Source of the DNA: a virus
Length of the DNA: 39,180 bases
Strand: one strand, 5' to 3'
Virus record (IMG/VR): IMGVR_UViG_3300030101_000862
Coordinates: 1-39,180 of that record
Part shown: one piece after another, positions 6,800 through 13,639 of the stretch
Layout of the letters: every line of letters begins with the position of its first letter
How positions within the stretch are numbered: position 1 is the stretch's first letter
The notes under the pieces: model-generated
The model's database searches: none
The model's input: only the letters and a program-made list of their open reading frames with translations
What the model was told of the DNA's origin: nothing
Position numbers and translations under genes: made by a program

Positions 6800-8670
6800 G
6801 AGTAATCACGATTGACTTTGAAACATACTATAGTCGTGAGTATTCCCTATCCAAGATGACAACTGAAGCCTACATCAGAGACCCAAGGTTTGAGGTTATT
6901 GGTGTAGGTGTAAAGGTAGATGATAACCCACCCGATTGGTATAGTGGGGAGGATGTCGGTAGGTTTCTGAACTCACTAGACTATTCGGAAGATGCTATCC
7001 TTGCACACAATACTGCGTTCGATGGTGCTATCCTATCTTGGTTGTATGGTATTAAGCCTAAGTTTTGGTTTGATACTTTGTCTATGGCTAGACCATTCCA
7101 CCATGCAAATGTGGGGGGGTCTCTCAAGGCATTGGCAAACTTCTATAACCTTGGTCAAAAAGGGGATGAGATTATACAAGGTCTTGGTAAGAAACGCAAT
7201 GACTTCTCACCACAAGAACTTGACAGGTATGCTGACTATTGTTTGCAGGATATAAACTTGACATACAAACTGTATGAAAAGCTAAGACAGAAAGTACCTG
7301 TGTCTGAACTTATGATTATAGACCAAACAATTCGTATGTATACTGAGCCTACTATACAACTAGATAAGCAGGTTCTAGCTGACCATCTACAAAAGGTTAA
7401 GGATGACAAGCGACAACTGATTGAATCACTAGCACTTAAAGGTATTAGTGAGGACAGAGTTAAGAAGGCTCTGATGTCTAATCAAATCTTTGCAAAGATA
7501 CTAGAAACTGTTGGTGTAGAACCACCGATGAAGACTAGCCTACGCACTGGTAAAGAAACCTATGCGTTTGCAAAGACAGACAAAGAGTTTACTGCTTTGC
7601 TCGACCATCCTAACCCAAAGGTTCAAACTCTAGTGGCGGCGAGACTTGGTACAAAGTCTACCATCGAAGAGACTAGGACTGAAAACCTTATGAAAGTGGC
7701 AGACAGGGGAGCATTACCTATTATGCTCAACTACTATGGCGCACACACAGGTAGGTTTAGTGGTGGTGATAAGCTGAACTTACAGAACTTACCTAGAAAT
7801 GGTGCGATTCGTAAGGCTATTACTGTACCCGAAGGGGATGTAATGATTGCTTGTGATTCGTCACAGATAGAAGCCCGTATGGTTGCGTACATTGCAGGAC
7901 AAGATGATCTTGTGCAAGCGTTCCGTGAGGGGCGTGATGTGTACAGTGAGTTTGCATCCGAAGTCTATGGTAAGAAAGTTACAAAAGATGATAAGATTCA
8001 AAGGTTTGTAGGGAAAACTTGTATTCTTGGACTCGGGTATGGTATGGGTCATGTAAAGTTTAGAGCCACTCTTGCTCTTGGGCAAGGTGGTATAGCTGTA
8101 GATATAGATGAGAACGAAGCCAAACGTATTGTAAACTTATACCGACAAAAGAACCATAAGATAGTATCACTATGGCATAGCTGTGGTCATGCTTTGAATG
8201 GTATGGTGTCGAGTGCATCGGGTAACATATGTGACCTACTACCTTATGATAAGGATGGTATAGTTTTACCTAATGGACTGAGAATAAAATACAATGCGTT
8301 GCGTAATACGGCTGATGGTTTTGAATATATATCTGACGCTAGGACTTTCCGTAAGCTTACACAGAAAAGACTAATGACTGGTGAACAGCAGAAGATCGAC
8401 TGGACTAGGATTTACGGAGGTAAAGTTACAGAGAATGTGGTACAGGCTTTGGCTAGGATTGTAGTCGCAGAACAGATGGCATCAATCGGACAGTCATATC
8501 ATGTTGCTTTTCAAGTACATGATGAAGTTATTATCACTACCCGGGAACACGACACAACACACGCACGACAACTTGTTGAGAGAAAGATGTCTACCCCACC
8601 GCGCTGGGCAAAGGACTTGCCTGTTGCATGCGAGTCGGGTGTAGGCTATAATTATGGAGAAGCGAAATGA
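6796..8670 (+). CDS. Family A DNA polymerase with 3'-5' exonuclease
   Basis: This is the replicative DNA polymerase of the phage (624 aa). The exonuclease motifs are intact: D7-F-E9 (Exo I), H71-N-T-A-F-D76 (Exo II), and Y148-x3-D152 (Exo III). The polymerase motifs are A at D354 (DSSQIEAR), B at K407-T-C-I-L411-G-L-G-Y415-G, and C at H575-D576-E577. Position L411 corresponds to E. coli Pol I Phe762 and T7 Tyr526, so this is a Leu762-type enzyme. It has no 5'-3' exonuclease domain, as in T7. ATG 6796 follows AAGGGGGAAGCA; the frame extends upstream to 6745 without a site. A primase-helicase, SSB and nucleases lie downstream. Confidence 0.96.
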   Translation: MRVITIDFETYYSREYSLSKMTTEAYIRDPRFEVIGVGVKVDDNPPDWYSGEDVGRFLNSLDYSEDAILAHNTAFDGAILSWLYGIKPKFWFDTLSMARPFHHANVGGSLKALANFYNLGQKGDEIIQGLGKKRNDFSPQELDRYADYCLQDINLTYKLYEKLRQKVPVSELMIIDQTIRMYTEPTIQLDKQVLADHLQKVKDDKRQLIESLALKGISEDRVKKALMSNQIFAKILETVGVEPPMKTSLRTGKETYAFAKTDKEFTALLDHPNPKVQTLVAARLGTKSTIEETRTENLMKVADRGALPIMLNYYGAHTGRFSGGDKLNLQNLPRNGAIRKAITVPEGDVMIACDSSQIEARMVAYIAGQDDLVQAFREGRDVYSEFASEVYGKKVTKDDKIQRFVGKTCILGLGYGMGHVKFRATLALGQGGIAVDIDENEAKRIVNLYRQKNHKIVSLWHSCGHALNGMVSSASGNICDLLPYDKDGIVLPNGLRIKYNALRNTADGFEYISDARTFRKLTQKRLMTGEQQKIDWTRIYGGKVTENVVQALARIVVAEQMASIGQSYHVAFQVHDEVIITTREHDTTHARQLVERKMSTPPRWAKDLPVACESGVGYNYGEAK

Positions 8671-8912
8671 TAAATGAAGATGAACTGCCTAACGAATTTA
8701 AGGCACATAATAATAAGAAACAAAGGATACTTGAGATACTTGGCAAGGTATCCAATGCCGTAAAGGAGAACCCCTCGGCAGAAGAACTACTTGTCATGGT
8801 AAAGTTAGACGGAGAGTATGTAAGGTTTTCTAGTATGTTAGAAAGCAGTACAGAAACCATAGCTATACTTGAAATGCTCAAGCATGATATAATCAAGAGG
8901 ATGTCTACATGA
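8667..8912 (+). CDS. Small acidic helical protein, 81 aa
   Basis: It starts at an ATGA overlap with the polymerase stop and ends in an ATGA overlap with the Cas4-like nuclease gene. The product is helical and charged, with no Cys and no membrane segment (for example KKQRILEILGKVSNAVKE). I know no family. The tight coupling to the polymerase on one side and a recombination nuclease on the other suggests a replication accessory role, by context only. Confidence 0.65.
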   Translation: MINEDELPNEFKAHNNKKQRILEILGKVSNAVKENPSAEELLVMVKLDGEYVRFSSMLESSTETIAILEMLKHDIIKRMST

Positions 8913-9559
8913 CATTATCACATTCATTCTCGTCTATTAAGATGTACGAGAACTGCCCTAAACGATACTACCATCAAAGGGTAACTAAAGAAGTAAAGGA
9001 TACAGGTAGTGATGCCACTATCTATGGTGAACGAGTACACGAAGCACTTGAACATAGACTAGATAAACAGGTGGCATTACCTACTGAGTCAGAAGCCTAT
9101 GAACCTCTATGTAAAAGCATAGAGGATATGGGTGGAACTTTACAGGTAGAGCAGAAGCTAACACTAAATGAAAACCTTACACCAACAACTTGGTGGGAGA
9201 AGGATGCTTGGTTACGATCCATACTTGATGTTCTTATTTTGTTTGATGATAAGGCTATCGTTATGGATTGGAAGACAGGTAAACGCAGACCCGACTTCTC
9301 ACAGTTAGAGATGTTTGCGTTGCAGGTGTTCCAACATTTTCCTAGCGTAAAGAAAGTACAGTCAACTTTTGTATGGCTGAAGGATATGGCACTAGACTCA
9401 CATACATATAGTAGAGTAGATACAGATGACATGTGGGTAAAGTTATTAAGTAAAACAGAACGAATTAACCAGTCATTTACAAATAATAATTGGCCACCAA
9501 AACCTAGTGGTTTATGTAGGTTTTGCCCTGCAAAAAATATTTGTGAATATTCAACTTGA
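8909..9559 (+). CDS. Cas4/RecB-like PD-(D/E)XK nuclease with Fe-S cysteines
   Basis: The 216-aa product starts with SFSSIKMYENCPKRYYHQ, the typical N-terminus of PD-(D/E)XK nucleases of the Cas4/AddB/RecB type. H44 lies in GERVHEALE, and the active site is D107 (LDVL), D120-W-K122 (MDWKTG). Cys16 together with C203, C206 and C212 (CRFCPAKNIC) makes the four-cysteine set that holds a 4Fe-4S cluster in Cas4 and AddB. It probably resects DNA ends in phage replication or recombination. There are no cas genes here, so a CRISPR role is unlikely. Confidence 0.9.
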   Translation: MTLSHSFSSIKMYENCPKRYYHQRVTKEVKDTGSDATIYGERVHEALEHRLDKQVALPTESEAYEPLCKSIEDMGGTLQVEQKLTLNENLTPTTWWEKDAWLRSILDVLILFDDKAIVMDWKTGKRRPDFSQLEMFALQVFQHFPSVKKVQSTFVWLKDMALDSHTYSRVDTDDMWVKLLSKTERINQSFTNNNWPPKPSGLCRFCPAKNICEYST

Positions 9560-9583
9560 CATATATGTAAAGATAATTATATT
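9556..9583 (+). promoter_or_regulatory. Candidate sigma70-like promoter
   Basis: TTGACA (9556-9561) is a perfect -35 hexamer. TATATT (9578-9583) lies 16 nt further and matches the -10 consensus at five of six positions. The stretch is the only AT-rich gap between genes in the replication block. The -10 abuts the ATG of the VRR-NUC gene, so a transcript from here would start inside that gene and would mainly serve the helicase and later genes. The fit could be chance in AT-rich DNA. Confidence 0.3.
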
Positions 9584-9913
9584 ATGAGTAATACCCCCGA
9601 GGGAAAAATTAAACGTAAGTTAGATAAGAAGTTAAAAGAACTTGGTGTTTGGTTTTACAGTCCACAGAGTGGGCCTTTCGGTAAGGCAGGCATACCCGAT
9701 AGGGTAGCCATAGTCGAGGGTAAATTTGTAGGTATAGAATGCAAGGCTGATAAAACAAAGAAGCCGACTGCATTGCAAACCAAAACAATGGAGGACATAG
9801 AAGTGAACGGTGGTAAATGTTTTTTAGTCTACAGTGAAGAAACTATACAGGAGGTTGTAGACTATATAGAGAAGGCACAGGATTGCAGAAGTTTTTGGAG
9901 AGATAACAGATGA
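9584..9913 (+). CDS. VRR-NUC domain nuclease
   Basis: The 109-aa product covers a whole VRR-NUC domain, the small PD-(D/E)XK nuclease fold found in phage resolvase-like enzymes and FAN1. Key residues are GIPDR (D39), IECKA (E52, K54) and TALQ (Q65), with a glutamate near the N-terminus (E7). A structure-specific endonuclease acting on replication or recombination intermediates is the likely role. The ribosome site is weak. It starts 24 nt after the Cas4-like gene and overlaps the SNF2 helicase gene by 4 nt. Confidence 0.88.
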   Translation: MSNTPEGKIKRKLDKKLKELGVWFYSPQSGPFGKAGIPDRVAIVEGKFVGIECKADKTKKPTALQTKTMEDIEVNGGKCFLVYSEETIQEVVDYIEKAQDCRSFWRDNR

Positions 9914-11460
9914 TTGTTATTGAACAAGCAAAGGCTCTTGCTATCAAGCCAAAGCACCCTAATCAGATATTGCAAACTATACCTACAGCTCGCATGCTAA
10001 AGTATGACGGAGCAGAACTCGTTGTAGCACCACACAAGCTAGATGAAGTTAAGGTACTACGCAATCTAGGATTCCAAGCACCATCACCAATCTTACATTA
10101 TTATAATTGGGAGGGTAGGTTTACACCCTACGAACACCAACGTATGACTTCTGCTTTTCTTACTATGCACAGAAAGGCATTGGTACTTAATGAGATAGGA
10201 ACTGGTAAAACACAGTCAGCATTGTGGGCATCAGATTATCTTATGGAGATAGGAGAGATTAAGAAGGTTCTAATTATATCACCACTGTCTACACTTGAGA
10301 GAGTATGGGGTGATGGTATCTTTATGAACTTCCCTAATCGTACATCAGTAACCTTGCATGGAACAAGTGCAAGAAGGAAGAAGTTACTCAAGACAGAAGC
10401 AGACTTCTATATTATTAATCACGATGGTTTCAATATTATATCCGATGATGCTGTCAACATGTTTGACCTTGTTATTGTAGATGAAGCCGCCGTTCTTAGA
10501 AACCCATCGACAAACAGATTCAAGACGCTCAGGAAGTTTATGGACAAACACCCGAGAACTCGTTTGTGGTTGATGACAGGTACACCCACCCCGAATGATC
10601 CCACCGATGCTTGGGCATTAGCCAAGCTAGTGGATAGTCCACACTGCACCAAAACATATACTGCTTTCAGAGAAGCCGTGATGATGAAGATAGGTCAGTG
10701 GAGATGGATACCAAGACCCGAATCAATAGAGATAGTAAAGCACATCCTGTATCCTGCTGTTAGGTATACAAGAGATGAATGCTTTGACCTACCCGATACA
10801 GTCTATCAGACAAGAAAGATAGACCTCACCCCCGAACAGAAGAAACATTACTCAATCATGCTGAAACATTTTGTAACACAGCTTGAGGAAGAAGGAACAA
10901 TCACTGCTGTCAATGAAGCCGTGAAGCTACAGAAACTTGTACAGATAAGTTGTGGTGTAGTGTACGGAGATGATGGCAGGCATATCGAAGTAGATTGTTC
11001 GCCAAGAGTCAAAGTTGTTAAAGAAATTATAGAGGAAGTAGGAGGTAAGGTTATAGTTTTTGTTCCCCTTACAGGAACATTAAACATGTTGGAAAGAGAA
11101 CTCTCAAAGACATGGGATGTAGCCGTTGTTAATGGAGAAGTATCAGCTTCAAAACGAAACACTATCTTCCATAACTTTCAGAATGAAAAGAATCCACATG
11201 TACTAATTGCTCACCCTGCGACTATGGCACATGGTCTAACTCTTACCGCCGCATCTACTGTGGTGTGGTATGGGCCAGTGACTAGCAACGAGCAGTACAT
11301 TCAAGCGAATGGTCGTATTGAAAGGATAGGTAAGAAACATGTCTCTAACGTCATACACATAGAGTCAACAGACCTAGAGTATAAGATGTATGAGAGGCTT
11401 AAAAATAAACAAAAGCTACAAGGTCTTTTACTAGACCTTATACAGAAGGAAACGAGGTAA
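9910..11460 (+). CDS. SNF2-family superfamily 2 helicase
   Basis: The protein is 516 aa with both RecA-like lobes. YEHQ (74-77) is a Q-motif-like element, NEIGTGKT (94-101) is motif I, DEAA (191-194) is motif II, and TGTP (223-226) is motif III. The second lobe ends with QANGRIERIG, the motif VI arginine cluster typical of SNF2/Rad54-like enzymes. It probably translocates on duplex DNA to assist replication or recombination. The polymerase, nucleases and SSB surrounding it support that. It overlaps the VRR-NUC gene (ATGA). Confidence 0.92.
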   Translation: MIVIEQAKALAIKPKHPNQILQTIPTARMLKYDGAELVVAPHKLDEVKVLRNLGFQAPSPILHYYNWEGRFTPYEHQRMTSAFLTMHRKALVLNEIGTGKTQSALWASDYLMEIGEIKKVLIISPLSTLERVWGDGIFMNFPNRTSVTLHGTSARRKKLLKTEADFYIINHDGFNIISDDAVNMFDLVIVDEAAVLRNPSTNRFKTLRKFMDKHPRTRLWLMTGTPTPNDPTDAWALAKLVDSPHCTKTYTAFREAVMMKIGQWRWIPRPESIEIVKHILYPAVRYTRDECFDLPDTVYQTRKIDLTPEQKKHYSIMLKHFVTQLEEEGTITAVNEAVKLQKLVQISCGVVYGDDGRHIEVDCSPRVKVVKEIIEEVGGKVIVFVPLTGTLNMLERELSKTWDVAVVNGEVSASKRNTIFHNFQNEKNPHVLIAHPATMAHGLTLTAASTVVWYGPVTSNEQYIQANGRIERIGKKHVSNVIHIESTDLEYKMYERLKNKQKLQGLLLDLIQKETR

Positions 11461-11462
11461 CT

Positions 11463-11870
11463 ATGGAACTAACTACAGATAAAGTTATTGCCACATACCT
11501 CAAGTTGAGAGGACAGAAGGAAGCTATAGAAGCTGAGACCAAAGAAAAGGTTGCAGATATAAAAGCTAATCTTCTCAAACTTGAAGCGTGGCTAAAAGAA
11601 AAGATGGATGCTGATGGTGAAACTTCTAAGAAGACACCATTTGGTACAGCGTTCATAACGACTACCGACTTTGCCCAAGTGGGAGATTGGGATGCAGTCC
11701 TAGGCTTTATAAAGAATAATGAAGCGTGGGATATGCTAGAGAAAAGAGTCAGTAAGACAGCAGTGCGTGGCTATATTGATGCCAACAAAGCTGTTCCCGA
11801 TGGTGTTAATTATGGCACACGAATAGATGTCAATGTCCGTAAGCCTGTGAATAAGGCAGACGACAAATGA
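11463..11870 (+). CDS. Coiled-coil phage protein, possibly Gam-like
   Basis: The protein is 135 aa. A long charged helix (about residues 12-50) is followed by TPFGTAFITTTDF (57-69), a D-W-D segment, and a closing NVRKP. This order (long coiled coil, beta hairpin with a 'TPFG' turn, then a basic tail) resembles Gam-type DNA-end-binding host-nuclease inhibitors, but the match is by architecture only. I recognise it as a common conserved phage protein of the replication block. GAGGTAACT precedes ATG 11463. Its stop overlaps the next gene by 4 nt. Confidence 0.68.
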   Translation: MELTTDKVIATYLKLRGQKEAIEAETKEKVADIKANLLKLEAWLKEKMDADGETSKKTPFGTAFITTTDFAQVGDWDAVLGFIKNNEAWDMLEKRVSKTAVRGYIDANKAVPDGVNYGTRIDVNVRKPVNKADDK

Positions 11871-12559
11871 TTGCACCGAAGATTTCTATCAAAGGCCAAC
11901 AGTTTCGTGCTGTCAGTGGTGACGAGGAGACTGTACTCGACAAGAGTATAGATGTTGTCATTGTCGGTGCGAACCCAAAGCTATCCAAATCTTGGTATGC
12001 AGAGGAATGGTCAGAAGATAGTCAATCTTCTACTCCCGATTGCTACTCACTAGATGGTGTGTATCCAAACAAGAACAGCCATGCCATGCAGAATGACATG
12101 TGTGTTTCTTGCCCACAGAATGCTTGGGGTTCTAGGACTACACCGACAGGGAATAAAGTTAAGGCTTGTGTCGATCAGAAACGATTGGCAGTTGTCTTAG
12201 CAGAGGGCCCATTTAGTGAAGCATACTTACTACAAGTTACTCCTGCGTCTTTGAAGAACTTGAATGCTTATCAAAAAGAATTGTCCATGCGTGGTATTGC
12301 ACCCGAGATAGTAAGGACAAGGATAGAGTTTGATACACTAGCCGCTTTCCCGAAGCTACGATTTAGCTTCCGTGGATTCAATAGTGATAAGAACCAAACT
12401 CTTGTCGATGAGCATTTGGGGACTAAACAGACTAGGATTGTCACAGGAGAACTTGCTGTTGAAACAGGACAGTCCGCCCACGGATTCGATGATTTCGGTT
12501 TTGTCGAAGAAGATGGATTTATATTAACCAATGAACTAGGAGGTTCAGACTATGAATAA
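11867..12559 (+). CDS. Conserved four-Cys phage protein next to the SSB
   Basis: The protein is 230 aa. Four cysteines, C59, C79, C82 and C101, form a likely metal site (PDC, CVSCPQNAWGS, KAC). The surrounding segment VGANPKLSKSWYA and the WGS element are conserved in my memory of similar phage proteins found beside gp2.5-like SSBs. The function is not established. A DNA-binding or SSB-partner role is a reasonable inference from position. The C-terminus is acidic (DDFGFVEEDGF). It overlaps the SSB gene by 8 nt. Confidence 0.7.
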   Translation: MIAPKISIKGQQFRAVSGDEETVLDKSIDVVIVGANPKLSKSWYAEEWSEDSQSSTPDCYSLDGVYPNKNSHAMQNDMCVSCPQNAWGSRTTPTGNKVKACVDQKRLAVVLAEGPFSEAYLLQVTPASLKNLNAYQKELSMRGIAPEIVRTRIEFDTLAAFPKLRFSFRGFNSDKNQTLVDEHLGTKQTRIVTGELAVETGQSAHGFDDFGFVEEDGFILTNELGGSDYE

Positions 12560-13298
12560 AACTTTTACAACCGCTAAAGGGATTGCGTACTACCCTTACA
12601 TCAGTGCGCCCGACACTAAGTTTGATGAGCAAGGACACTACAAAGTGAACCTTTGTTTGTCAGAGGAAGATGCTCAGCCTGTGATTGAAGTTATCAAGCA
12701 GACTGTTGTTGAAGGTATTAAGGCTTTGAAGAAAGACAAGCCTAATATGGAAATCAAACAAGCACCACTTCCGTTTAGTAAAGAGGTGGATGAAGATGGT
12801 AATCCTACAGGTAATGTGATTATCAAATTCAAATCTAAAGCCGCATATAAACCTGCTGTCTTTGATAGTAAGGGTAACATGATGACCAACTCTAATATCT
12901 ATGGTGGGTCAGAACTCAAGGTCAATGGCTCATGTGCTTTCTTTCACACAGCTATGATCGGTGCAGGTGTATCAATCAGACTCAGAGCAGTACAAGTCAT
13001 CTCATATGTAGAGGGTGCTAGTGGTGCTAATAAGTTTGGCTTTGATGAGGTAGACGGATTCACCATAGAGGAAGATGTTTCTGTGAGTGAGACTTCTCCT
13101 GCTGCAGCTGCAGCGGAAGAACCAACTCCTGCTCCTGCCAAACCAAAGGTAGTGCAAGCTATTAAACCTGTGCAACAAGCGAAGCCTGTTGAAACACCAA
13201 AGGTAGTCGAAGAGCCAAAGGCGGCAAAGACTGTCAGTGGTGCTGATGACCTAGCCGCAGAGATCGCACAACTCGTAGGAGATGTGGACAATGGCTAA
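12552..13298 (+). CDS. T7 gp2.5-like single-stranded DNA-binding protein
   Basis: Residues 1-175 match T7 gp2.5 in layout: FTTAKGIAYYPYISAPD at the start, YKVNL, then VFDSKGNMM and IYGGSELKVNGS, and a final GASVSIRLRAVQVI strand. It is also close to the DUF2815-type phage SSB group. Residues about 178-235 form an Ala/Pro/Lys-rich disordered linker. The tail DDLAAEIAQLVGDVDNG is mildly acidic but lacks the terminal Phe that T7 gp2.5 uses to contact polymerase and helicase-primase. It coats ssDNA during replication. AGGAGG precedes ATG 12552. Confidence 0.88.
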   Translation: MNKTFTTAKGIAYYPYISAPDTKFDEQGHYKVNLCLSEEDAQPVIEVIKQTVVEGIKALKKDKPNMEIKQAPLPFSKEVDEDGNPTGNVIIKFKSKAAYKPAVFDSKGNMMTNSNIYGGSELKVNGSCAFFHTAMIGAGVSIRLRAVQVISYVEGASGANKFGFDEVDGFTIEEDVSVSETSPAAAAAEEPTPAPAKPKVVQAIKPVQQAKPVETPKVVEEPKAAKTVSGADDLAAEIAQLVGDVDNG

Positions 13299-13575
13299 CA
13301 CACCACCTCTTGATTTCAAGAAAGTGGAAGCCTTACGAAAGCATATGCTTTTGACCACAGGTAACATGGCACAACTTCTTGGTGTGTCTCGTATGACTTA
13401 TTATGGTTGGGTTAAGGGTAACAAAATCCGTAAGAACAATGATAAGAAAGTACGAAGCACACTCAAGGAACTGCTTGATGTTATGACAGAAGGGTGGCCT
13501 GCACCCGATGTTATAGCTATGGAACAGAAGTATAGATTCCAAAGGCTTCTTGAGGTTATTGACAAAACAGGGTAG
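13291..13575 (+). CDS. HTH DNA-binding protein
   Basis: The protein is 94 aa. TTGNMAQLLGVSRMTYYGWV (about residues 21-40) is a clear helix-turn-helix of the Cro/C1 or XRE-like type, followed by a basic stretch (KGNKIRKNNDKKVR). ATG 13291 lies 9 nt after AGGAG (13277-13281); the ATG at 13282 touches that site and is less likely. It could be a regulator of the phage transcription program. The inverted repeat at 13584-13621 directly after it is a candidate target. It overlaps the SSB gene by 8 nt. Confidence 0.8.
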   Translation: MANTPPLDFKKVEALRKHMLLTTGNMAQLLGVSRMTYYGWVKGNKIRKNNDKKVRSTLKELLDVMTEGWPAPDVIAMEQKYRFQRLLEVIDKTG

Positions 13576-13583
13576 TATAACAA

Positions 13584-13621
13584 AGGGGAGAGTAGTTGAG
13601 ACTGCATTAATGCTCTCCCCT
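13584..13621. promoter_or_regulatory. Inverted repeat between the HTH and primase genes
   Basis: AGGGGAGAG (13584-13592) and CTCTCCCCT (13613-13621) form a perfect 9-bp inverted repeat around a 20-nt centre. The centre ends in, and overlaps by one base with, a second perfect palindrome GCATTAATGC (13604-13613). TATAACA occurs on both flanks. There is no T tract on either strand, so it is not a standard terminator. It fills the largest gap in the left arm and may be an operator, an RNA processing hairpin, or an attenuator of the primase gene. Confidence 0.6.
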
Positions 13622-13639
13622 ATAACATAGGTAGGTAAT

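Noticed and set aside
8909-9559. Possible CRISPR-associated Cas4
   Set aside because: No other cas gene and no repeat-spacer array is visible; the protein fits the stand-alone phage RecB/Cas4-like nucleases.
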